Assembly (NCBI GenBank): GCA_052066835.1
Contig: JBQHRJ010000005.1
DNA: 64,000 bases
DNA from: UBA2821 sp902763335
GTDB lineage: Bacteria; Bacillota; Clostridia; Lachnospirales; Lachnospiraceae
Strand: one strand, 5' to 3'
The notes beneath the pieces are model-generated. The model did not search any database, was not told the DNA's origin, and saw only the letters and a list, made by a program, of their open reading frames with translations. Both the position numbers and the translations under genes were made by a program. Below, in pieces: positions 32,073 to 40,285 of the stretch; within the stretch, counting starts at the first letter, position 1; every line of letters begins with the position of its first letter.

Positions 32073-33155
32073 ATGGAATTCAATATTACAGTAATGCCGG
32101 GTGACGGAATCGGACCGGAGATTGTAAGAGAAGCCAAGAAAGTACTTGATAAAGTAGGAAGTACATATGGACATGTGTTTAATTACACAGAAGTTAAGAT
32201 TGGTGGTATATCCATAGATACATATGGTGTTCCGCTTACAGATGAGGCTATAGAGACAGCTAAATCATCAGATGCGGTATTATTAGGAGCCGTCGGTGGT
32301 ATAGTAGGTAAAGATAAATGGTATGAGTTGTCGCCGGACAAGAGACCGGAAGCAGGATTACTTAAGATAAGAAAAAGCCTTGGACTTTATGCAAACTTAA
32401 GACCTGCATATTTATACGAGGAACTTAAAGAGGCATGCCCTCTTAAAGAGGAGATTGCAGCAGCAGGCTTTGACATGGTAGTTGTAAGAGAGCTTACAGG
32501 CGGACTTTACTTTGGTGAGAGAAGTACAAAGGAAGTAAACGGAGTGGTAACTGCTGTCGATACACTCACATATACAGAAGATGAAATAAGAAGAATTGCA
32601 GTTCAGGGATTTGAAATTGCAAGAAAGAGAAATAAGAATGTAATAAGTGTTGATAAGGCAAATGTTCTTGACTCTTCAAGATTATGGCAGAAGATTGTTG
32701 CGGAAGTGTCAAAAGATTATCCTGATGTTAAGGTTTCAAATATGCTTGTTGATAACTGTGCAATGCAGCTTGTAAGAGATCCTAAACAGTTTGACGTAAT
32801 ACTTACAGAGAACATGTTTGGAGATATTTTATCTGATGAAGCCAGCATGATAACAGGTTCGATAGGTATGCTTCCATCAGCAAGTCTTGGATATAATAAG
32901 ATGGGACTTTACGAGCCTAGCCATGGTGCTGCACCGGATATTGCAGGAAAAGATATAGCAAATCCACTTGCAACTATTTTATCAGCAGCTATGATGCTCA
33001 GATATTCGTTTGATCTTGACAAAGAAGCTGATGCTATTGAAGATGCAGTCAAGAAAGTACTTAAAGACGGCATAAGAACTGTTGATATCATGTCAGACGG
33101 AATGAAACAGGTAGGATGTACACAGATGGGTGATGAAATCTGTGCGCGTATATAG
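32073..33155 (+). CDS. leuB: 3-isopropylmalate dehydrogenase
   Basis: A 360-residue NAD-dependent oxidative decarboxylase of leucine synthesis, acting after LeuCD. It shows VMPGDGIGPEI at the start, LLGAVGG, KIRKSLGLYANLRP, ELTGGLYFGER, VDKANVL, and the NAD-binding end EPSHGAAPDIAGKDIANP. AGAGG precedes ATG 32073. It is separated by 12 kb from leuCD. It leads a same-strand run with ilvD and ilvB (62 bp to ilvD). Confidence 0.96.
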   Translation: MEFNITVMPGDGIGPEIVREAKKVLDKVGSTYGHVFNYTEVKIGGISIDTYGVPLTDEAIETAKSSDAVLLGAVGGIVGKDKWYELSPDKRPEAGLLKIRKSLGLYANLRPAYLYEELKEACPLKEEIAAAGFDMVVVRELTGGLYFGERSTKEVNGVVTAVDTLTYTEDEIRRIAVQGFEIARKRNKNVISVDKANVLDSSRLWQKIVAEVSKDYPDVKVSNMLVDNCAMQLVRDPKQFDVILTENMFGDILSDEASMITGSIGMLPSASLGYNKMGLYEPSHGAAPDIAGKDIANPLATILSAAMMLRYSFDLDKEADAIEDAVKKVLKDGIRTVDIMSDGMKQVGCTQMGDEICARI

Positions 33156-33216
33156 ATTGATTTATGATTTTATGATATAGATAAAAAAAATGCAAACGTG
33201 AATGGAGGAATTATAG

Positions 33217-34887
33217 ATGAAAAGCGATGCAGTAAAAACAGGCATGCAGCAGGCACCACACCGTTCTCTGTTTAATGCCCTTGGAATGACAAAGGAAGAA
33301 TTGGAAAGACCATTAGTAGGTATTGTTTGTTCATATAATGAGATAGTGCCGGGACACATGAATCTGGATAAAATAGCACAGGCTGTTAAAATGGGAGTTG
33401 CCATGGCAGGCGGAACACCGATAATGTTCCCTGCTATAGCTGTTTGTGACGGAATAGCAATGGGTCATACAGGAATGAAATATTCACTTGTAACAAGAGA
33501 TCTTATAGCTGATTCAACAGAGTGTATGGCACTTGCACATCAGTTTGATGCACTTGTCATGATACCTAACTGTGACAAGAATGTACCGGGACTTTTAATG
33601 GCAGCAGCCAGAGTCAACGTTCCTACAGTATTTGTAAGCGGAGGGCCTATGCTTGCAGGTCATGTAAAAGGTAAGAAGAGAAGTCTTTCATCAATGTTTG
33701 AGGCTGTTGGTTCTTATGCAGCAGGAACAATGACAGAGGATGATGTGAGAGAGTTTGAGGAAAAGGTTTGTCCTACATGTGGTTCGTGTTCAGGAATGTA
33801 TACGGCAAACAGCATGAACTGTCTTACAGAAGTTCTTGGTATGGGACTTAAAGGTAACGGAACTATTCCGGCAGTATATTCAGAAAGAATAAAACTTGCA
33901 AAACATGCAGGAATGGCTGTAATGGAAATGTATAGAAAAAATATCAGACCGCGTGATATTATGACAAAAGAAGCTATAATGAATGCACTTACTGTTGATA
34001 TGGCACTCGGTTGTTCGACAAACAGTATGCTTCATTTACCGGCTATTGCTCATGAAGTAGGATGCGATTTTGATATTTCAATTGCAAATGAGATAAGTGC
34101 AAAGACACCTAACCTCTGTCATCTTGCACCGGCAGGTCCTACATATATGGAAGACCTGAATGAAGCAGGTGGTGTATATGCAGTTATGAACGAGCTTAAC
34201 GAGCTTGGACTTATTAATACAGATTGTATGACGGTAACAGGAAAAACTGTTGGAGAAAATATTGCAAATGCAAAGAATTTAAATCCTGAGGTCATCAGAC
34301 CACTTGATAATCCATATAGTAAAACAGGAGGTCTTGCCGTATTAAAGGGAAATCTTGCACCTGACGGAAGCGTGGTTAAACGTTCTGCAGTAGTTCCTGA
34401 AATGCTTGAGCATACAGGTCCTGCCCGTGTATTTGAATGTGAGGAAGATGCCATAGCAGCTATCAAAGGTGGAAAGATTGTAGAAGGTGACGTGGTTGTT
34501 ATCAGATATGAGGGACCAAAGGGTGGTCCGGGAATGAGAGAGATGCTTAATCCTACATCTGCCATTGCAGGTATGGGACTCGGTTCAAGCGTAGCCCTTA
34601 TTACAGACGGACGTTTCTCAGGAGCATCAAGAGGAGCTTCTATAGGTCACGTTTCACCGGAGGCAGCAGTCGGAGGACCTATCGCACTTGTAAAAGAAGG
34701 CGATATAATTAACATTAATATAAATAAAAATACAATCAATCTCGAAGTCTCAGATGAGGAACTTGCAAAGAGAAAGGCTGAGTGGCAGCCTAGAGAGCCT
34801 AAGGTTACATCAGGATATCTTGCAAGATATGCATCGCTTGTAACATCAGGTGATAAGGGTGCAATACTTAAGAGCGGATTAAATTAA
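33217..34887 (+). CDS. ilvD: Dihydroxyacid dehydratase
   Basis: A 556-residue Fe-S dehydratase common to valine, leucine and isoleucine synthesis. Cluster cysteines lie in PNCDKNVPG and CPTCGSCSGMYTANSMN; GGPKGGPGMREM and DGRFSGASRG are further family motifs. The start at 33217 has GGAGG 9 bases upstream. The gene is the second in the leuB-serA run and 20 bp ahead of ilvB. Confidence 0.97.
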   Translation: MKSDAVKTGMQQAPHRSLFNALGMTKEELERPLVGIVCSYNEIVPGHMNLDKIAQAVKMGVAMAGGTPIMFPAIAVCDGIAMGHTGMKYSLVTRDLIADSTECMALAHQFDALVMIPNCDKNVPGLLMAAARVNVPTVFVSGGPMLAGHVKGKKRSLSSMFEAVGSYAAGTMTEDDVREFEEKVCPTCGSCSGMYTANSMNCLTEVLGMGLKGNGTIPAVYSERIKLAKHAGMAVMEMYRKNIRPRDIMTKEAIMNALTVDMALGCSTNSMLHLPAIAHEVGCDFDISIANEISAKTPNLCHLAPAGPTYMEDLNEAGGVYAVMNELNELGLINTDCMTVTGKTVGENIANAKNLNPEVIRPLDNPYSKTGGLAVLKGNLAPDGSVVKRSAVVPEMLEHTGPARVFECEEDAIAAIKGGKIVEGDVVVIRYEGPKGGPGMREMLNPTSAIAGMGLGSSVALITDGRFSGASRGASIGHVSPEAAVGGPIALVKEGDIINININKNTINLEVSDEELAKRKAEWQPREPKVTSGYLARYASLVTSGDKGAILKSGLN

Positions 34888-34907
34888 TAAAAAAGGATGA
34901 TGAGATA

Positions 34908-36599
34908 ATGCAATTAACTGGTTCACAAATAATTATAGAATGCTTGAAAGAGCAGGGAGTAGATACAGTATTCGGATATCCCGGCGGAGCAATTTTAAAT
35001 GTATATGACGAATTATATAAACATTCAGATGAGATAACACATTATCTGACTTCACATGAGCAGGGAGCATCCCATGCGGCAGACGGATATGCACGTTCAA
35101 CAGGAAAAGTCGGAGTTTGTATGGCTACATCAGGTCCTGGTGCTACAAACCTTGTAACAGGAATAGCTACGGCAAATATGGATTCAGTTCCATTGGTAGC
35201 CATAACAGCAAATGTCGGCAAGGCACTTCTTGGAAAGGATTCTTTCCAGGAGGTTGACATTGTGGGAGTCACAATGCCTATAACAAAACATAACTATATT
35301 GTAAGTGATGTTAATAAACTTGCAGATGTGCTTAGAGAGGCATTTTATGTTGCACAGTCAGGAAGACCGGGTGCGGTACTTGTGGATGTTACAAAAGATG
35401 TAACTGCTAATAAAGCTGATTATGTAAGAAAAGAGCCTAAACCTATAGAGCGTGAGAGTGCAAATATCACGGAAGAGGATATAGAGAGTGCAGTAAATCT
35501 TATAAAGAAAAGCAAGAAACCGTTTATATTTACAGGCGGTGGTACTGTTATATCAGGAGCTTCAGATGAGCTTGTAGAATTTGCGAAGAAAGTTGATGCA
35601 CCGGTTTGTGATTCTCTTATGGGTAAAGGCGGATTTCCGGGAACTGATAAATTATATACAGGTATGCTTGGAATGCATGGTACAAAGGTTTCTAACATGG
35701 GAGTTACTGAGTGTGACCTTCTTATTGCCATTGGAACAAGATTCAGTGACCGTGTAATAGGAAATGCAAAGAAATTTGCCAAAGGTGCAAAGATACTTCA
35801 TATAGATATTGATGCGGCAGAGGTAAATAAAAACATAAGAACAAATGCAAGTATAATCGGTGATGTTAAGGAAGTTCTTACAAGATTAAATGACAGAATT
35901 CCGCAGTGTAATCACAGCGAATGGTTAAAACACATTGAGGAGTTAAAGGGAAAATATCCTACAACATTCCATGAAAATGATCTTAACGGACCGTTTATAA
36001 TAGATAAAATTTATGAAGTTACGAATGGTGATGCCATTATAACAACAGACGTAGGACAGCATCAGATGTGGGCTGCACAGTATTACAAATATACAAAGCC
36101 TAGAACACTTATTACATCAGGTGGTGCAGGAACCATGGGATATGGTCTTGGTGCTGCAATCGGTTCAAAAGTAGGCAATAAAGATAAAATAGTTATAAAT
36201 ATTGCAGGTGACGGATGTTTCAGAATGAATATGAATGAAGTGGCTACAGCTACAAGATACAATATTCCGGTTATCGAGATAATTGTAAATAACAGTGTTC
36301 TCGGTATGGTAAGACAGTGGCAGACTTTATTCTATGGAAAGAGATATTCGTATACAACTTTAAATGATCAGGTCGATTATGTAAAATTATCAGAGGCTAT
36401 GGGTGCAAAAGCATACAGGGTAACAAAACCGGAAGAATTTGAGCCGGTACTTAAGGAAGCAATATCTTTAAATATCCCTGTTGTAATAGACTGTCAGATA
36501 GGAAGTGATGACAAGGTATTCCCTATGGTAGCGCCTAATGCACCTATCAGTGAGGCGTTTGGCGAAGAAGACCTCAAAGCTAAAGGTCTTGACTGCTAG
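34908..36599 (+). CDS. ilvB: Acetolactate synthase catalytic (large) subunit
   Basis: A 563-residue thiamine-diphosphate enzyme. The catalytic Glu is in SHEQGASHAADGYAR, the FAD-binding part is central, and the ThDP/Mg site is GDGCFRMNMNE. It condenses two pyruvates, or pyruvate plus 2-oxobutyrate, in branched-chain synthesis. AAAGGATG precedes the ATG. No small regulatory subunit (ilvN/ilvH) gene follows; the next gene is serC. The subunit may be elsewhere, or the enzyme may be feedback-insensitive or catabolic-like. Confidence 0.93.
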   Translation: MQLTGSQIIIECLKEQGVDTVFGYPGGAILNVYDELYKHSDEITHYLTSHEQGASHAADGYARSTGKVGVCMATSGPGATNLVTGIATANMDSVPLVAITANVGKALLGKDSFQEVDIVGVTMPITKHNYIVSDVNKLADVLREAFYVAQSGRPGAVLVDVTKDVTANKADYVRKEPKPIERESANITEEDIESAVNLIKKSKKPFIFTGGGTVISGASDELVEFAKKVDAPVCDSLMGKGGFPGTDKLYTGMLGMHGTKVSNMGVTECDLLIAIGTRFSDRVIGNAKKFAKGAKILHIDIDAAEVNKNIRTNASIIGDVKEVLTRLNDRIPQCNHSEWLKHIEELKGKYPTTFHENDLNGPFIIDKIYEVTNGDAIITTDVGQHQMWAAQYYKYTKPRTLITSGGAGTMGYGLGAAIGSKVGNKDKIVINIAGDGCFRMNMNEVATATRYNIPVIEIIVNNSVLGMVRQWQTLFYGKRYSYTTLNDQVDYVKLSEAMGAKAYRVTKPEEFEPVLKEAISLNIPVVIDCQIGSDDKVFPMVAPNAPISEAFGEEDLKAKGLDC

Positions 36600-36657
36600 T
36601 GTCATAAGTTGTAAAATAAAATTTAATGGTTACCTATATATTAAGGAGGATTTAAAA

Positions 36658-37740
36658 GTGAGTAGAGTTTATAATTTCTCAGCCGGACCGGCTGTGTTGC
36701 CTGAAGAGGTATTAAAAGAAGCTGCAGATGAGATGCTTGATTACAGAGGAACAGGAATGTCCGTAATGGAGATGAGCCACCGTTCCAAAGCATACGACAA
36801 CATTATTAAAGAAGCAGAGCAGGATATCAGGGATTTAATGAATATTCCTGATAACTATAAAGTATTATTCCTTCAGGGTGGAGCTTCACAGCAGTTTGCA
36901 ATGATTCCTATGAATCTTATGAAAAACAAGAAGGCTGCATATATTGTAACAGGACAGTGGGCTAAGAAAGCATATCAGGAAGCACAGAAATATGGAGAGG
37001 CAGTTAAGGTTGCTTCATCAGAAGATAAGACATTTTCTTACATACCTGATTGTTCAGACCTTGATATACCTGAGGATGCAGATTATGTATATATATGTGA
37101 AAATAACACAATCTACGGAACAAAATTTAAGGAGCTTCCTAATACAAAGGGTAAGACACTTGTTGCAGATGTATCATCATGCTTCCTGTCTGAGCCGGTA
37201 GATGTAACAAAATACGGTGTTATATACGGTGGAGTACAGAAGAATATCGGACCTGCCGGAGTAGTAATAGTGATTATCCGTGAAGATCTTATTACAGAGG
37301 ATGTATTACCGGGAACACCGACAATGCTTCAGTACAAGACACATGCAGATGCACAGTCATTATATAACACACCGCCTGCATACGGAATTTATATCTGTGG
37401 AAAAGTATTTAAATGGTTAAAGAAGCAGGGCGGACTTGCTGCAATGAAAGAATATAATGAAAAGAAAGCAAAGATATTATATGATTTCCTTGATGAGAGT
37501 GAGTTATTCAAGGGTACAGTTGTTCCAAAAGACCGTTCTCTTATGAATGTTCCATTCGTAACAGGAGACAGTGACCTTGATGCAAAATTTGTTGCAGAGG
37601 CAAAAACAGCTGGTTTTGAAAATCTTAAAGGACACAGAACTGTTGGAGGAATGAGAGCAAGTATATACAATGCTATGCCAATCGAAGGTGTAGAGAAACT
37701 TGTTGAGTTCATGAAGAAATTTGAAGCAGAGAATAAATAG
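36658..37740 (+). CDS. serC: Phosphoserine aminotransferase
   Basis: A 360-residue PLP enzyme converting 3-phosphohydroxypyruvate to phosphoserine. It begins SRVYNFSAGPAVLP, and shows FLQGGASQQFAMIPMNL and the PLP-Lys in YGGVQKNIGPAG. The GTG at 36658 has AAGGAGG 8 bases upstream; longer reading frames lack a site and would overlap ilvB. It is followed 23 bp later by serA, forming a serine-synthesis pair. A phosphoserine phosphatase (serB) was not found in the window. Confidence 0.96.
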   Translation: MSRVYNFSAGPAVLPEEVLKEAADEMLDYRGTGMSVMEMSHRSKAYDNIIKEAEQDIRDLMNIPDNYKVLFLQGGASQQFAMIPMNLMKNKKAAYIVTGQWAKKAYQEAQKYGEAVKVASSEDKTFSYIPDCSDLDIPEDADYVYICENNTIYGTKFKELPNTKGKTLVADVSSCFLSEPVDVTKYGVIYGGVQKNIGPAGVVIVIIREDLITEDVLPGTPTMLQYKTHADAQSLYNTPPAYGIYICGKVFKWLKKQGGLAAMKEYNEKKAKILYDFLDESELFKGTVVPKDRSLMNVPFVTGDSDLDAKFVAEAKTAGFENLKGHRTVGGMRASIYNAMPIEGVEKLVEFMKKFEAENK

Positions 37741-37763
37741 TAGTTTGGAAAGGCTGGTATAAA

Positions 37764-38927
37764 ATGACTAAAATTAATTGTTTGAATCCAATATCAAAGA
37801 CAGGTCTTGATTTATTTTCAGACCAGTATGAGATAGTTGATAAATTTGAGGATGCAGATGCAGCTTTAGTAAGAAGTGCATCTATGCATGAGATGGAATT
37901 ACCTGATTCACTTATGGCTGTAGCCAGAGCCGGTGCAGGAGTAAATAATATTCCGCTTGATAAATGCGCAGAAAAAGGAATCGTAGTTTTCAATACACCG
38001 GGAGCAAATGCAAACGGTGTTAAGGAACTTGTTATCGCAGGAATGCTTATCGCAGCCAGAGATGTAGTTGGCGGTATAGAGTGGGTAAAATCTGATAAAG
38101 ATGATGCTGATATTGCCAAAACTGCTGAAAAACAGAAGAAGAATTTTGCCGGTGGAGAAATCTATGGTAAAAAACTTGGTGTTATAGGTCTTGGAGCTAT
38201 AGGTGTAAAAGTGGCAAACGCTGCTTCATCACTTGGCATGGAAGTATACGGCTATGATCCTTATATATCAGTTGCAGGTGCATGGAATCTTTCAAGAAGT
38301 GTTAAGCATATAGCTACTCCGGAAGAGATATATAAGACATGTGATTATATTACAGTTCATGTTCCGCTTCTTGACAGTACAAGAGGTATGATAAACAAAG
38401 AAGCATTAGATATGATGAAAGACGGAGTTGTAGTTCTCAACTTTGCAAGAGACGTTCTTGTAGATGAAGAGGCTATGGCAGAAGCATTAAAGAGTGGCAA
38501 AGTAAGAAAATATGTTACAGATTTCCCTAATACTCTTTCAGTAAACATGGAAAATGCAATAGTTACACCACATATCGGTGCATCTACAGCAGAGTCAGAA
38601 GACAACTGTGCAGTTATGGCTGTAAATGAGATTATGGATTATATGGAAAACGGTAATATCAGAAATTCAGTTAATTATCCGAATTGTGATATGGGTGTTT
38701 GTGATAAACCGGCACGTATTGCAATATTCCATAAAAATATACCAAACATGATAGGTCAGTTTACAACTGTTCTTGCAAATGACGGTGTGAATATTTCAGA
38801 TATGACAGACAAGAGCAGAGGCGACTTTGCATATACACTTCTCGATCTTGATGTTAAGGCTACAGATAAGGTGGTTGAGGATATCAAGGCTATTGACGGA
38901 GTTATAAGAGTAAGAATTATAAAATAA
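37764..38927 (+). CDS. serA: D-3-phosphoglycerate dehydrogenase
   Basis: A 387-residue D-isomer 2-hydroxyacid dehydrogenase, first step of serine synthesis. NAD binding: GKKLGVIGLGAIGVKVANAA. Catalytic Arg is in LNFARD and His in TPHIGASTAESED. A C-terminal ACT domain (about 315-387, IAIFHKNIPNMIGQFTTVLAN) is the usual serine sensor. The third catalytic residue, a Glu in the VFPxEP motif of E. coli SerA, appears as Thr in DFPNT, a feature of this clade as I recall. It is coupled with serC and followed by a terminator. 3-Phosphoglycerate is the expected substrate. Confidence 0.93.
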   Translation: MTKINCLNPISKTGLDLFSDQYEIVDKFEDADAALVRSASMHEMELPDSLMAVARAGAGVNNIPLDKCAEKGIVVFNTPGANANGVKELVIAGMLIAARDVVGGIEWVKSDKDDADIAKTAEKQKKNFAGGEIYGKKLGVIGLGAIGVKVANAASSLGMEVYGYDPYISVAGAWNLSRSVKHIATPEEIYKTCDYITVHVPLLDSTRGMINKEALDMMKDGVVVLNFARDVLVDEEAMAEALKSGKVRKYVTDFPNTLSVNMENAIVTPHIGASTAESEDNCAVMAVNEIMDYMENGNIRNSVNYPNCDMGVCDKPARIAIFHKNIPNMIGQFTTVLANDGVNISDMTDKSRGDFAYTLLDLDVKATDKVVEDIKAIDGVIRVRIIK

Positions 38928-38940
38928 ATAATATAAAAAG

Positions 38941-38980
38941 ATACTGCCGCAGTATATTTATGTATTCTGCGGCAGTATTT
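38941..38980 (+). terminator. Rho-independent terminator after serA
   Basis: ATACTGCCGCAG (38941-38952) and CTGCGGCAGTAT (38967-38978) form a perfect 12-bp stem, loop of 14 bases, then TT. It ends the leuB-serA block. Confidence 0.75.
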
Positions 38981-38999
38981 AGATAGAAAGGAAAACCAC

Positions 39000-40238
39000 A
39001 TGGCAGTAATAAAACCATTTAAATGTGTGCGACCGGCAGAAGATAAGGCAGAATTGGTTGCAGCATTGCCTTATGATGTTTATAACAGAGATGAGGCATG
39101 TGAGGAAGTTAAGGATAAACCATTATCATTTTTGAATATAGACAGACCTGAGACACAGTTTAGTAAGGATGTTGACATATATGATGACAGAGTTTATGCG
39201 AAGGCAAGAGAACTTTATGAGAAGAGAAAGAGTGACGGAACCTTTATACAGGAGGATAAACCATGTTATTTTGTATATGAACTTACGATGAATGGAAGAA
39301 GTCAGACCGGACTTGTTGCATGTGCATCAATAGATGATTATGTAAATAATGTTATAAAAAAACATGAGAATACAAGAGCTGATAAGGAAGAAGACAGGAT
39401 TCGCCATGTAGACACATGCAGCGCACAGACAGGACCTATTTTTCTTGCATATCCGTCAAATGCAAATGTAAATGCTATAATATCAAAAGTAAAACAAGAA
39501 AAAGAATTATTTGGTTTTACCGCAGATGATGGAATAATGCACAGAGGCTGGAAGATATCTGATGATAATGATGTAGATGGAATAAGAAAGGCATTTGAGG
39601 ATATAAAGAGCATTTACATAGCCGATGGTCACCACAGGGCAGCTTCTGCCGTAAAGGTAGGACTTAAGAGAAGAAAAGAAAATCCGGGTTATACTGGCGA
39701 TGAAGAATTTAATTATTTTCTTTCGGTGTTGTTTCCGGATGAAGAACTCATGATTATGCCATACAACAGGGTAGTCAGGGATTTAAACGGAAATACAAAA
39801 GAAGAGTTTTTAAATAAGATTTCTGAAAATTTCACTGTAAAGAAAGCGGAAAAATCTCCATATGAGCCGGACGAGAAGGGAAAATTCGGTCTGTATATGG
39901 ATAAATGCTGGTATGAACTTGCAGCTAAGGATGAAATAAAGTCAGATGCACCTGTTGATGGGCTGGATGTGGCAATACTTCAGAATTATATTTTGAATCC
40001 GATACTTGGCATAGAGGATCCGAGAACGGATAAGAGAATTGATTTTATCGGCGGAATACGTGGAACAAAAGAATTAGAAAGAAGATGTGAAGAGGATATG
40101 CAGATAGCATTTTCGATGTATCCTACATCAATATATGAATTATTCAATGTATCAGATGCCGGACTTTTGATGCCACCAAAATCTACATGGTTTGAGCCTA
40201 AATTAAGAAGCGGACTTTTTATACATGAGATTGAATAA
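39000..40238 (+). CDS. DUF1015 family protein
   Basis: A 412-residue protein of PF06245. It shows AALPYDVYNRDEA near the start, NHENTRADKEEDRIRH-like EHEN motif, SIYIADGHHRAASA and FNYFLSVLFPDEELMIMPYNR. The family is often linked to serA/serC in Clostridia; some members have been proposed to act in phosphoserine or serine-related metabolism, but no reaction is established to my knowledge. The start at 39000 has AAAGG upstream. Despite the terminator after serA, it is close enough to receive read-through. It ends 48 bp before the GlgB-like gene, likely in one operon. Confidence 0.85.
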   Translation: MAVIKPFKCVRPAEDKAELVAALPYDVYNRDEACEEVKDKPLSFLNIDRPETQFSKDVDIYDDRVYAKARELYEKRKSDGTFIQEDKPCYFVYELTMNGRSQTGLVACASIDDYVNNVIKKHENTRADKEEDRIRHVDTCSAQTGPIFLAYPSNANVNAIISKVKQEKELFGFTADDGIMHRGWKISDDNDVDGIRKAFEDIKSIYIADGHHRAASAVKVGLKRRKENPGYTGDEEFNYFLSVLFPDEELMIMPYNRVVRDLNGNTKEEFLNKISENFTVKKAEKSPYEPDEKGKFGLYMDKCWYELAAKDEIKSDAPVDGLDVAILQNYILNPILGIEDPRTDKRIDFIGGIRGTKELERRCEEDMQIAFSMYPTSIYELFNVSDAGLLMPPKSTWFEPKLRSGLFIHEIE

Positions 40239-40285
40239 AACAAGGGAATGTGATAGAATTATATCAAAACACAGGAGGTATTTGT

